Below are positions 26,376-34,646 of a stretch of 37,500 bases of DNA, piece after piece (position 1 is the stretch's first letter; each line of letters begins with the position of its first letter). Source of the stretch: Symbiodinium natans. Taxonomy: Eukaryota > Sar > Dinophyceae > Suessiales > Symbiodiniaceae. A program made the translations under genes and the position numbers. The notes below the pieces were generated by a model that was not told the origin of the DNA, searched no databases, and saw only the letters and a program-made list of their open reading frames with translations. Location of the stretch: contig CAJNDS010001236.1 in NCBI GenBank assembly GCA_905221605.1, forward strand, positions 1-37,500, in the 5' to 3' direction.

Positions 26376-26604
26376 CTTAGAGGTTCAGAGGGCTCGACCC
26401 ACGGACTCCAACAAACCTCAAAACTCAAGACTCAAAACAAGAACCTTGAGTCCTCCAAATCATCGTTTTTTTTTGTTGGGGGGGGGGGTGGGGGTATCCG
26501 ATATCCTGTATGTTCGACATCTTGATACACCCAAAAAGGGACCAACTGCCTTGCGACGAATCCCAAAGCTGACAAACCGAACCTAAACTCATGCCCTAAA
26601 CCCT

Positions 26605-26665
26605 ACACCCCTAAACCCCTAAACCCCTAAACCCCTAAACCCCTAAACCGCCTAACCCCTAAACC
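26605..26665 (-). repeat. CCCCTAAA octamer array
   Basis: Seven units. A short TTTAGGG array follows at 26784-26820. Confidence 0.92.
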
Positions 26666-26946
26666 CCAAAGCCTTCAACCCTCACACCAGGCTCAAGCAA
26701 CCGAAGGCACCAAAGCCCCCAAAACCCGGTAGCCCTACTAAGGACCCAGACTAGGCCGTTCTTCCCCCTGTATTTAGGGTTGAGGGTGTAGGGTTTAGGG
26801 TTTAGGGTTTAGGGTTTAAGGTTGGAGCTAGGAACCAGAGTAGGGTCTAGGCTCTTCATAAACCCCTTTCAACCAAAAAGGGCACACGTTTATTCCTAGG
26901 TTAAATGCTCTTAGCTCTAGACTACGCTTTTTTCCAGGGGCCCTGA

Positions 26947-27255
26947 GCCCCCAAACCCCAAACCCCAAACCCCAAACCCCAAACCCCAAACCCCAAACCC
27001 CAAACCCCAAACCCCAAACCCCAAACCCCAAACCCCAAACCCCAAACCCCAAACCCCAAACCCCAAACCCCAACCCCCAACCCCAAACCCCAACCCCAAA
27101 CCCCAAACCCCAAACCCCAAACCCCAAACCCCAAACCCCAAACCCCAAACCCCAAACCCCAAACCCCAAACCCCAAACCCCAAACCCCAAACCCCAAACC
27201 CCAAACCCTAAACCCTAAACCTTAAACCCTAAACCCTAAATCCTAAACCCTAAAC
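26947..27255 (-). repeat. Long CCCCAAA array
   Basis: About 37 CCCCAAA heptamers with a slightly disturbed centre (27070-27095), ending in CCCTAAA units. All three reverse frames are open as Gly-Phe-Gly-Val-Trp-Gly-Leu repeats, which are artefacts of the 7-base unit. Confidence 0.97.
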
Positions 27256-27283
27256 TCTCCTGGGCCATGTAGCTTCCCCACAG

Positions 27284-27345
27284 GCGCCAGCTCTTGACGC
27301 CCACATCGCCTGCGAGACGCCCCAGGCCTCTCTCCTCGACTCAGC
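27284..27345 (+). CDS. Candidate exon upstream of the transporter (APALDAHIACETPQASLLDS)
   Basis: CCCACAG| acceptor, reads APALDAHIACETPQASLLDS. The end is not fixed. Plausibly the soluble N-terminal part of the MgtE-type protein. Confidence 0.42.
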
Positions 27346-27356
27346 ATTAGGGATAT

Positions 27357-27493
27357 GGGGGTTTCCGAAACTACGGGATAGGTTTAGGGTTTAGGGTTTA
27401 GGGTTTAGGGTTTAGGGTTTAGGGTTTAGGGTTTAGGGTTTAGGGTTTAGGGTTTAGGGTTTAGGGTTTAGGGTTTAGGGGGTTTCCGAAACT
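27357..27493. repeat. TTTAGGG array inside a 16-base direct repeat
   Basis: GGGGGTTTCCGAAACT occurs at 27357-27372 and again at 27478-27493. Between the copies are TACGGGATAG and about 14 perfect TTTAGGG units. Confidence 0.92.
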
Positions 27494-27756
27494 GGGGTAA
27501 GGGGATTAGGTTTTTATTTGAGGTATACAACGGGTACCCCTTTTTTGGGAAATGCCCATATGATTAGAGGGTTCGAGGGCAGTTTTGGGGTTTTCACAAG
27601 TGGTGAGGAGGCATTGGGAGGGGATTAGAGGCTACACCTACGGCCCAACGGATCTTCTGCGGTTGCAGGACTAGTGGCTTCTCTGTGCCTATATTGGCCT
27701 AAACCCTAAACCCTAAACCCCAAACCCAAACCCTAAACCCTAAACACCCTAGACAG

Positions 27757-27826
27757 TCCCGGAGGTTGAGTCACTGCACCTCTTCTGGCCTCGCTTTCGC
27801 TGGCTGGCGGCGATGATGATCTTCCA
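27757..27826 (+). CDS. Transporter exon: first conserved membrane helix (WLAAMMIFQ)
   Basis: Acceptor GACAG|, reads PEVESLHLFWPRFRWLAAMM then IF, ending in phase 2 at CA|GTCCCT. The next exon supplies the third base of Gln and continues SVASFIL. Confidence 0.72.
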
Positions 27827-30800
27827 GTCCCTTGGCCTACATGGTTTTAGGGTTCAGGGTTTAGGGTTTAGAGTTCTCACAATTATGGTCCCTTTTTGGG
27901 GTACCCCATAGATTCGGTGCCGCCTCAGAATGGGAACCCCAAAAGGGACCATACTTGCAATACTCTTCACCGAACCTGGTCGTGCTTATATTCTAAAAAA
28001 GCGCTGCGCACGTTTCTTAGGTTCTGCGCACTACTAGGCATGATCGCGTTTCTTAAGAAAAACCGCCGGATTTCTATGTTTTTCTTCTTTGGTCACGTTT
28101 TCATGGCGAAAAAACTCAGAAACCCGACTAGGCTCGTGAAACCTGACGGGAACTGGCGTGGGAAAAGCCAAGTGTTTAGACATGTTGGTGGTGCTTTTCG
28201 CACGTTTCTCGGAATCGCGTTTCTTGGATTTCTTGCGCAAAAAGAGCGGCTATTTTGGCAGAGTGAGCACAAGGGAAAATCAGCAATTCCGACACAATAC
28301 TTACAGAAACTGCGAGAAACGGCGTTACCTATGAAGCGTTTGTGATGTCGCATTATATATATATATCTCTATATGCATGTATATTTTGTTTATTTGTTTT
28401 GTTTTTTGTTTTATTACTGTTTTTTGCCGCGGGGGAGGGGGGGGTGTCTTCAGGAGTGCTTGTGATGCTGAGCTATTTTGATTTTTATTTGTTTGTGTTT
28501 TTTAGTTTTTCGGGGGGGGGGGGAAGGGAAGGTACTTTTCCTTGAGCCATGGTAGAGACCTTGCAAGTCCTATCAAGGCATCTGCCTCAGCAAGGGGAGG
28601 TGAAACGAAAGGGCCAGACTCTCCGGCTTCCTTTTCCTCTGGGATCAGAAAGCCTTCCTTGGGGACCACATGAGCCCTAACCCCTAAACCCTAAACCCTA
28701 AACCCCAAACCCCAAACCCCAAACCCCAAGCCCCAAAACCTTTATTAGGGACCAAGCGGTGCGGGGTCCATGAGCCAATTTTTGGGGATACAGTTGCCGA
28801 ACAGGAACCCAGTCTGCTCGTCAGTCTGCGCGCCTGGACTCCTCTTGCATCTTGCAGGAGCGTGGCCAGCTTTATCCTCGCCCACTTCCAACACCTCGTG
28901 GAGAGGCCGTGGCGTTGGGATGTTGAGGTCTTCTGAGGGCGGAGAAGGATGCTTCAGGTTTGGGGTTTAGGGGGTTTAGGTGGGTTCCCTTGTTGAGGCT
29001 TTAAGCTATAGGCCCTTGCATGTAAACTAGGAAGCTTCGGAAGCTTGGAGAGGTTGCGGAGTCATGATGTCACGCCGCGTGTCGGGCTTCAGTGTGAGAG
29101 GGGGCACCATTGATGCAAGTTGCAAGTCCAGAGGCCAGCCGCTGTAGTGGCTGGTTTATGGCTCGGTAGGCCCTTGGGGCCTTTCCTTTTTTCCCTTGTT
29201 GGGTTGAAAAAGGATCATCAGAGGGCTTTAAGGGCCACCGCTGCGGACGGGCAGGGTGCCGGGGTACCTTCGTGATGCTTCAGTGATCCGGCCGGTCAAA
29301 CTTGGCGCTGTAACAAGAACGACCCACTAGTCGGATAGTTGTCGGGAGAGACGCGGATCCTCACCCATGCCGCAAGCGTGCTTTTTGAGAGGCCTATTTG
29401 CCTGAAGCAGGATCCTAATTTGAAACGCTGGCCTCAAACACAGACCCTAGGCCCTAGACCCCAACCGAAACCAAACCCCTAGTGAACTGCAGTCATGCCG
29501 ACCTGATCATCTTCCTGACTATGCTCGTGGGCTTGGGAGGCAACTGGCACGTGTTTAGCGGTTTAGGGTTTAGGGTTGAGGGTTTAGGGTTTAGGGTTTA
29601 GGGATTAATCATGTGGTGTTTATGGGTCACGGGTTAGGGTTCTGAGTTGTTTTGAAGGTTTAGAGATAAGGCTTCGAAATTGAGGGTGTAAGGCATTGTG
29701 GATAAGGGTTCCGAGCTTCGGGTTGAAGGCTTTAGGGATTGTAATTGTTTTGGGGTAGCCCTAAACCCTAAACCCTAAACCCGAAGCCCTAAACCTTGAA
29801 CCGCTTGGTGGGTTTAGGGTTACGGTTTAGGGTTTTTTTTCCACCTTAGGGTCGGTCTTCGCCAGTCCAGCAGGGGTTTAGGGTTTAGGGTTTAGGGTTT
29901 AGGGTTTAGGGTTTAGGGTTTAGGGTTTAGGGTTTACAGTTGTCGAAGCTCTTGAGACCTTGTCCTCCCAATCATACACTCCAAGTGGGCACAAATGCGG
30001 CGGTTGCGGTCCCAGTTGTTGGCCCTCATTCGTCTGAATCGATTAATCCATTACGGAAAGGTTACTCCTGCAAGAAGACCCACCTGCATACACCCCATGT
30101 GGCCTTTGAAGTGCCAAGTCCTAAAATCCTAACCTGGAGGCCCGACACTCTTAAACCCTAAACCCGAAACACAAAGCTTAAACCCTAAACCCTAAACCCT
30201 AAACCCTAAACCCTAAACCCTAAACCCTAAACCCTAAACCCTAAACCCTAAACCCTAAACCCTAAACCCTAAACCCTAAACCCTAAACCCTAAACCCTAA
30301 ACCCTAAACCCTAAACCCCCGAAACCCCGGAGGCAACGCTGGAGGTCAGAGCGTCGTTCTCACATGCCGAAAGCTGGCGCTGGGTGAGGACGTGGCCATC
30401 AGGCCGGCCCAAACGCTAAATCCCCCCCTCAACCCTAAACCCTAAACCCCAAACCCTAAACCCTAAACCCTAAACCCTAAACCCTAAACCCTAAACCCTA
30501 AACAAGGCAGGCTAGGACTGCCGTGTGCGTGAGCTGCCCTGTGTGCACCAAATCTTCGGTTCCAAAAGGTGCAGAATCTCACACACTCGAAGCCAAACAG
30601 CGGGAGACAGGTTTAGGGTTTAGGGTTTAGGGTTTAGGGTTTAGCGTTTAGGGTTTAGGGTTTAGGGTCCAGTCGGCCGGAAGTCCTGGACCCTAAGCCC
30701 TAAGCTTTGGGCCGTCAATCTCCAGGTCGCAGAAGCGCCTCCGAAAACTCAGAGAACCCCGGAACACTCAACCCCAAACCCTGAACCTTGAACCCTAAAC

Positions 30801-32783
30801 CCTAAACCCTAAACCCTAAACCCTAAACCCTAAACTCCACAGGAGCCAGCTGGCGATGGGGCTGCTACTGGGCCTTACCCTGGCGCCGCTGGCCTTCGCG
30901 CGCGCCATGGCTGTGAAAGCAGCCCGGGGCCCCAGGTGGATTGGGATGTGGGGTTTAGGGTTTAGGGTTTAGGGTTTAGGGTTTAGGGTTTAGGGTTTAG
31001 GGTTTAGGGTTCAGGGTTTAGGGTGTAGGGTTCAGGGTTTATAGGAGATGGAAGGCTTGAGGGGTTGGGCTTAGGGTTCAGGAGTATGGGGTTTATGGGG
31101 CTTAACGGCTAACGGTTTGTTGTTTCACGGGTTCTACCTCGGACCCCTAAGGTTGCACCCTTGGGATTGGGCCGATCTCAAGATCCTCTAAGGGACTGTA
31201 AGGGCCATATTCGCAATAAGTCAAGGAACCTCTGAGGGCCATAATCCTACATGGTCCGAGGATGGCTCCCTTGATTGTTGGGCTTACCCTTACCCCTAAC
31301 CCCTAACCCCTAACTCCGAACCCCTAAACCCCAAACCCCAAACCCCAAACCCTAAACCCTAAACCCTAAACCCTAAACCGCATTAGGGCGAAGGTCTGAA
31401 GCCAAAGGTTTCCACGGAGTCCCTCTCGTGTCTGCTGATATGACTGGGGATGTTCCCCCTTGTACTAGCAGTCATTAATGGGGATTCTCATGGGGGGCCT
31501 GTAAGTAGACGGGAGAACATCCCAAGATATGACAACTAATCTCTTGGGTTTAAGGTGGGTATAGCGTTGTGGGGAGGGGGGAGGTTAGGAGTCTAGGGAG
31601 TTTAGCCGAAACCCAAGGCCTAAGCCCCACGCTCTACGCTCTGACCCCCCGTAAGCCTTAAGCCCTAAGAGCCCTACGAGCCCTAAGAGCCCTAAGAGCC
31701 CGAAGAGCCCTAAGAGCCCTCAGAGCCCTAAGAGCCCTAAGAGCCCCAAGGGCCCTCTAAGCCCCCTAAGACCCCTAAGCCCCCTAAGCCTCCTAAGCCT
31801 CCTAAGCCCCCTAAGCCCCCTAAGCCCCTAAGCCCCCTAAGCCCCCCCTAAGCCCCCCAAGCTGCCCACGCTCCTAAGGAGTTCGGCGTTTGCCTGACTC
31901 TGGCGGGGGCCACGTTCCTCATCGCCACCTTGGCGGCCGGGATGGGCACGGTGCTGCCCAAGTTGCGGCCCGGTTTGCACCACGAAGACCCTAACATGGT
32001 TTTACGGTCTAGGGTTTAGGGTTTAGGGTTTAGGTTTAGGGTTCAGGGTTTAGGTAGTTTAGGTAGTTTAGGGTTTAGGTAGCCCAAAACCCTGAACCCG
32101 AAGCATCGAACCAATCGCAAACCACAAGCCATACACCGCCCTCGACTCAAAGCCTTTTTGCCCCCTCAATGCCAGGCTTCACAAGCTTAAGATGGATCCC
32201 GGCCAATCATCTGCCATGATTCAGGCCGGACAGGGGGGTTTTGAGGGTTTAGGGGTTTGGGGGTTTGAATTTAAATTACAAGGTTTGGGGTTTAGGGGTT
32301 TAGGGGTTTAGGGGTTTAGGGGTTTAGGGGTTTAGGGGTTTAGGGGTTTAGGGGTTTAGGGGTTTAGGGGTTTAGGGGTTTAGGGGTTTAGGGGTTTAGG
32401 GGTTTAGGGGTTTAGGGGTTTAGGGTTTAGGGGTTTGGGGCAGGCCAGACAACTCTGCGGGACTTGAATTCAAGGTTTAGGGCCTAGGGCTTTGTGTTGG
32501 TTTGTTTTGTTTCTTGGGGTCTGTGTCTAGGGTTTGAGGAAATGGTGCTAGGGTGTGCTATTTTACCCCTAAACCCCAAACCCCCTGAAACCCTAATCCC
32601 TAGGTTTCAATCCCCGGAAGCCCGGGAACCCCAAACCCCTTAGACTCTAAACCCCAAACCCCTAAACCCTAGACCCCTAAACCCCCTAAACCCCTAAGCC
32701 AAAACCCCTTTAAGCCCCAAACCCCTAAACCCCCTAACCCCAAAACCCCTCCCCTAAACCCCCTAACCCCAAAACCCCTCCCG

Positions 32784-32823
<40 letters not shown>

Positions 32824-33036
32824 ACCCACCCCCCCCCCCCCCACCCGCCCCCTGAACCCTCAACCCTTAACCCTCAACCCTAGACCCTAAACCCCAAACC
32901 CTAAACCCTGAACCCCAAACCCTAAACCCTAAACCCTAAAACCCTAAACCCCAAACCCCCTCCCCTTTCCGAGGTCATCATGGACATCACGGGCATCATG
33001 ATCACCTGCCTACTGGGTGCCGCCATCCTCCGCTAG
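27757..33036 (+). CDS. MgtE/SLC41-type divalent-cation transporter, spliced
   Basis: Gene-level entry. Exons: 27757-27826, 28858-28905, 29493-29539, 30333-30402, perhaps 30726-30757, 30843-30912, 31879-31961, 32176-32224 and 32974-33036 (stop TAG 33034-33036). Concatenated, they give the conserved MgtE channel domain: an aromatic helix ending MMIFQ|SVASFILAHF, then FLTMLVGLGG|NAGGQS with the family-typical G-N-A-G-x-Q, then R-x-L-A-x-G-E, helices QLAMGLLLGLTLAPLAF and TLAGATFLIATLAAGMG, then GTVLPK, MDPGQSSA and MDITGI, where the D-P and D-I-x-G-I acidic sites are expected in the ion path. The role would be Mg2+ (or other divalent) transport across a membrane. Several phases agree exactly. 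The N-terminus is uncertain and may begin near 24.2 kb. Confidence 0.85.
27845..27880 (+). repeat. Short TTTAGGG run after a transporter donor
   Basis: Three to four units about 20 bases behind the exon end. Confidence 0.8.
27884..27953. mobile_element. Hairpin element with TATGGTCCCTTTT ends
   Basis: TATGGTCCCTTTTTGGGGT (27884-27902) and GGAACCCCAAAAGGGACCATA (27933-27953) are near-perfect complements around a 30-base loop. This is a MITE-like palindrome different from the TTGGGATG family. No target duplication is obvious. Confidence 0.65.
27955..28556. other. AT-richer intronic region with long open frame, not identified
   Basis: A 149-codon + frame (27896-28345) crosses the hairpin element and so is probably not a gene. 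It contains near-repeats CGCACGTTTCTTAGG (28008) and CGCACGTTTCTCGG (28199) with nearby CGCGTTTCTT. A TATATA run, T-rich sequence and two G runs follow to 28530. It lies in the intron between transporter exons 27826 and 28858. Possibly a degraded mobile element. Confidence 0.45.
28676..28740 (-). repeat. CCCTAAA/CCCCAAA short array
   Basis: About eight units in the same intron. Confidence 0.9.
28858..28905 (+). CDS. Transporter exon (SVASFILAHFQHLVE)
   Basis: Acceptor TTGCAG| and GC donor GAGAG|GCCGTG, phase 2 at both ends. It completes the helix begun in the previous exon; the F-Q-S and I-L...F spacing suits MgtE/SLC41 members. Confidence 0.76.
28960..29480. other. Unique intronic sequence, nothing recognised
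   Basis: About 500 bases with only one or two telomere-like units. Open frames are short. Intron between two transporter exons. Confidence 0.5.
29493..29539 (+). CDS. Transporter exon (HADLIIFLTMLVGLGG)
   Basis: Acceptor ACTGCAG|, GC donor GGGAG|GCAACT, phase 1. FLTMLVGLGG directly precedes the N-A-G-x-Q signature, which starts the next exon. The donor and next acceptor share GGAGGCAAC. Confidence 0.87.
29560..29935. repeat. TTTAGGG and CCCTAAA arrays with degenerate sequence between
   Basis: TTTAGGG units at 29562-29603 and 29876-29935 (nine perfect units) and CCCTAAA at 29758-29783, in opposite orientation. Confidence 0.9.
29936..30170. other. Unique intronic island, nothing recognised
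   Basis: A 73-codon + frame spans it without recognised motif. It lies between two securely read transporter exons, so it is probably intronic. Confidence 0.4.
30178..30318 (-). repeat. CCCTAAA array
   Basis: About 20 perfect heptamers running to within 15 bases of the next transporter exon. Confidence 0.97.
30333..30402 (+). CDS. Transporter exon with NAGGQ signature
   Basis: Phase 1 start after CCGGAG|. Reads NAGGQSVVLTCRKLALGEDV then AI, with a GC donor (ATCAG|GCCGGC). G-N-A-G-x-Q followed by R-x-L-A-x-G-E is the most diagnostic segment of the MgtE/SLC41 family. Confidence 0.9.
30430..30503 (-). repeat. CCCTAAA array
   Basis: About ten units, one CCCCAAA. Confidence 0.95.
30611..30668 (+). 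repeat. TTTAGGG array
   Basis: Eight units with one TTTAGCG. Confidence 0.95.
30726..30757 (+). CDS. Candidate transporter microexon (SQKRLRKLRE)
   Basis: After TCTCCAG| in phase 2 it reads SQKRLRKLRE, which would suit the cytoplasmic loop before the next helix (family members have a K/R-E just before it). No standard donor restores phase 2, so it may be coincidental. Confidence 0.35.
30795..30835 (-). repeat. CCCTAAA array abutting an acceptor
   Basis: Six units ending CCCTAAACTCCACAG|, so the array runs into the splice site. Confidence 0.93.
30843..30912 (+). CDS. Transporter exon (QLAMGLLLGLTLAPLAF)
   Basis: Reads SQLAMGLLLGLTLAPLAFAR then AMA, a membrane helix. Phase 2 start and GT donor (GCT|GTGAAA) in phase 0, matching the next exon. 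Confidence 0.8.
30952..31040 (+). repeat. TTTAGGG array
   Basis: About twelve units, the last ones with TTCAGGG and TGTAGGG changes. Confidence 0.95.
31130..31290. other. Unique island with small internal duplication
   Basis: CCTCTAAGGGACTGTAAGGGCCATA near 31184 and CCTCTGAGGGCCATAATCC near 31230 are related, as are GGATTGGGC and GATTGTTGGGC at the two ends. Possible decayed mobile element; no coding signal. Confidence 0.35.
31290..31378 (-). repeat. CCCCTAA, CCCCAAA, CCCTAAA array
   Basis: Three successive variant blocks of a few units each. Confidence 0.92.
31437..31533. mobile_element. Hairpin MITE-like element, copy 4, with perfect 8-base target duplication
   Basis: Element 31445-31525 (TGGGGATGTTCCCCC to GGGAGAACATCCCAA), flanked on both sides by GATATGAC (31437-31444 and 31526-31533). 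It lies in a transporter intron. There is no open frame, so it is non-autonomous. Confidence 0.9.
31640..31857 (-). repeat. CCCTAAGAG nonamer and CCCCCTAAG arrays
   Basis: CCCTAAGAG units (31660-31745) then CCCCCTAAG units (31750-31857), a more diverged relative of the telomere-like unit. Confidence 0.92.
31879..31961 (+). CDS. Transporter exon (EFGVCLTLAGATFLIATLAA)
   Basis: Acceptor CCTAAG|, reads EFGVCLTLAGATFLIATLAA then GMGTVLP, a membrane helix followed by the family-typical G-x-x-L-P. Donor CCCAA|GTTGCG, phase 2; the next exon restores Lys. Confidence 0.82.
31995..32075 (+). repeat. TTTAGGG degenerate array
   Basis: TTTAGGG and TTTAGGTAG units behind the exon. Confidence 0.88.
32176..32224 (+). 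CDS. Transporter exon (LHKLKMDPGQSSAMIQ)
   Basis: Acceptor TGCCAG|G, phase 2. LHKLKMDPGQSSAMIQ has the D-P-x-x-x-S/A pattern found before the last helix of MgtE proteins. GC donor ATTCAG|GCCGGA, phase 0, joins to VIMDITGI. Confidence 0.82.
32222..32451. repeat. TTTAGGGG octamer array inside an 11-base direct repeat
   Basis: CAGGCCGGACA (32222-32232) at the exon end recurs as CAGGCCAGACA at 32441-32451. Between them is an array of about 17 TTTAGGGG octamers (32285-32430). Confidence 0.85.
32640..32865 (-). repeat. CCCCTAAA units and C-tract of about 40
   Basis: C-rich telomere-like units lead into a poly-C run (32784-32823) and further C runs broken by single A or G. Confidence 0.9.
32865..32960 (-). 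repeat. CCCTAAA/CCCCAAA array before the last transporter exon
   Basis: About twelve mixed units ending about 15 bases from the acceptor at 32973. Confidence 0.93.
32974..33036 (+). CDS. Transporter last exon (VIMDITGIMI, stop)
   Basis: After CCGAG| reads VIMDITGIMITCLLGAAILR and TAG. D-I-x-G-I is the hallmark of the final MgtE helix; the stop a dozen residues later is where the family ends. Confidence 0.88.
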   Translation, partial: VIMDITGIMITCLLGAAILR

Positions 33037-33097
33037 CTCCACGGGATGAACGGCAGCCGCACGCGCTTCGTAGCCTAGAGCCCTTTTGGGCGAGTAG

Positions 33098-33200
33098 CCC
33101 TAAACCCTTAACCCTAAACCCTAAACCCTAAACCCTAAACCCTAAACCCTAAACCCTAAACCCTAAACACCAAACCCCAAACCCCAAACCCTAAACCCTA
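33098..33200 (-). repeat. CCCTAAA array downstream of the transporter
   Basis: About twelve units with some CCCCAAA. Confidence 0.95.
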
Positions 33201-33204
33201 AAAA

Positions 33205-33950
33205 GCCTGAAGCTCTCGTTCATCCTCGCTGAGTGAAGAAGTCGGGACAGGCACCGCTCACCGCGGAGAACAGAGCTGGCCTTGGGGGTTTAGGATGCTG
33301 GGGTTAGGCTTTAGGGTTTAGGGTTCAGGGTTTAGGGTTTTAGGGTTCAGCATCTCAAGTCCAAGCATTCGCTAGTCAGGCAATTTATCAATGGTTGGAT
33401 AAATGCCGACCCGCCCAGACCCTGGGCCTAGCTCTAGGGTCGAGGGTTTAGGGTTTAGGGTTTAGGGTTCAGGGTTCAGGGTCTAGGGTTTACGGTTTAG
33501 CTTCGGTTCTTGGGGAACCTGGTAACGGCCAGCCGTGGAAGGCTCATAAAAAGGGGAGGGTGACCTAAGTTATGGTCGCTGAACCCTGTGCCCTGTACCC
33601 TAAACCAGGGTTTGTGTACTTCTTCTGCTTTTTCTTCTTCTTCTTCTTCTTGTTTTTAGTCTGCTCTTGTTATTTCGGTCCCTAAATCAAACCTATAAAC
33701 CCTAACCAACCCCCTGATCAGTGGCTTAGGGACGATAAGGGCTTGCAGAAGCTTGCGGGTTCAGGGTGTAGGGTTCAGGGTTTAGGATTAGGGTTCAGGG
33801 CCCAAAACCCGAACCCTGAAACTTCAGGACGACAGCTGCGGCCTTTAAAGAGCACAAGCCAGACAATGCCCCCGGAACCCTGAATCCAAAACCCTGTGCA
33901 GCTCCGAACCCGAAAGCCGAAACCCAACAGTAGCCGTAAACCCAGCAAGA
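33205..33950. other. Unique region with scattered units and a TTC microsatellite
   Basis: Short TTTAGGG runs at about 33310-33350 and 33445-33500. A (TTC)n tract lies at 33617-33651. No convincing exon in the rest. Confidence 0.5.
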
Positions 33951-33957
33951 GCCCTAG

Positions 33958-34160
33958 CCCCTAAACCCTAAACCCTAAACCCTAAACCCTGAACCCTGAA
34001 CCCTGAACCCTGAACCCTGAACCCTGAACCCTGAACCCTGAACCTTGAACCCTGAACCCTGAACCCTGAACCCGAAACCCGAAACCCGAAACCCGAAACC
34101 CTAAACCCTAAACCCTAAACCCTAAACCCTAAACCCTAAACCCTAAACCCTAAACCCTAA
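33958..34160 (-). repeat. CCCTAAA - CCCTGAA - CCCGAAA - CCCTAAA array
   Basis: Three homogenised blocks in a row: about 13 CCCTGAA (33986-34070), five CCCGAAA (34070-34097) and about nine CCCTAAA. Confidence 0.97.
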
Positions 34161-34164
34161 ACCG

Positions 34165-34240
34165 CACGATGCTCCTGGAGCCGGCTGCTGGGAATCGACG
34201 CCAGCGTGGGCGAAGAGCCTGGCGCGGAGGTGCCGACTTT
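34165..34240 (+). CDS. Candidate exon of an unidentified gene (RCSWSRLLGIDASVGEEPGA)
   Basis: Island directly after a CCCTAAA array reading RCSWSRLLGIDASVGEEPGA then EVPTLTQ. No family recognised; splice sites not resolved. Confidence 0.35.
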
Positions 34241-34474
34241 GACTCAGGGGGTGTCTGTTTGGGTTCACTTACTGGGTTCATTAAAACCCCTGAACCCTAA
34301 ACCCTAAACCTTAAACCTACACTCGAAACCCTAAACCCTAAACCCTGAGCTTAGAGTTTGGGTCCCACTTTGGGTGGCAGTGGCAGGGGGTTTCAGGGTT
34401 CAGGTTTCGCATGTTCGGGTGTTGGGGCATCAGGGGGGCTTAGAATTTGAAGAAGCCGACAGCCCAAGGCGGCC

Positions 34475-34540
34475 CTAAACCCTAAACTCTAACCCTAAAC
34501 CCTAAACAAAAACCCTAAACCCTAAACCCTAAACCCCAAA
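34475..34540 (-). repeat. CCCTAAA short array
   Basis: Eight or so units, one with an AAAAA insertion (CCCTAAACAAAAACCC). Confidence 0.9.
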
Positions 34541-34646
34541 TGCACATTCGCTTCCTTCTGAAGGCCTCCTCCTCGTTGGGGCCTTGGCGGTGCCCTGGGA
34601 TGCGAATTAAGCAGTGAGGGCTTTCCTAAGCCCTACACCTGAAAAT

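Noticed and set aside
26828-27204. Three overlapping reverse frames of Gly-Phe-Gly-Val-Trp-Gly-Leu
   Set aside because: All three frames of a CCCCAAA heptamer array are open by construction.
27896-28345. 149-codon + frame as a gene
   Set aside because: It begins inside a hairpin element, shows no family motif, and lies in the intron between two securely read transporter exons.
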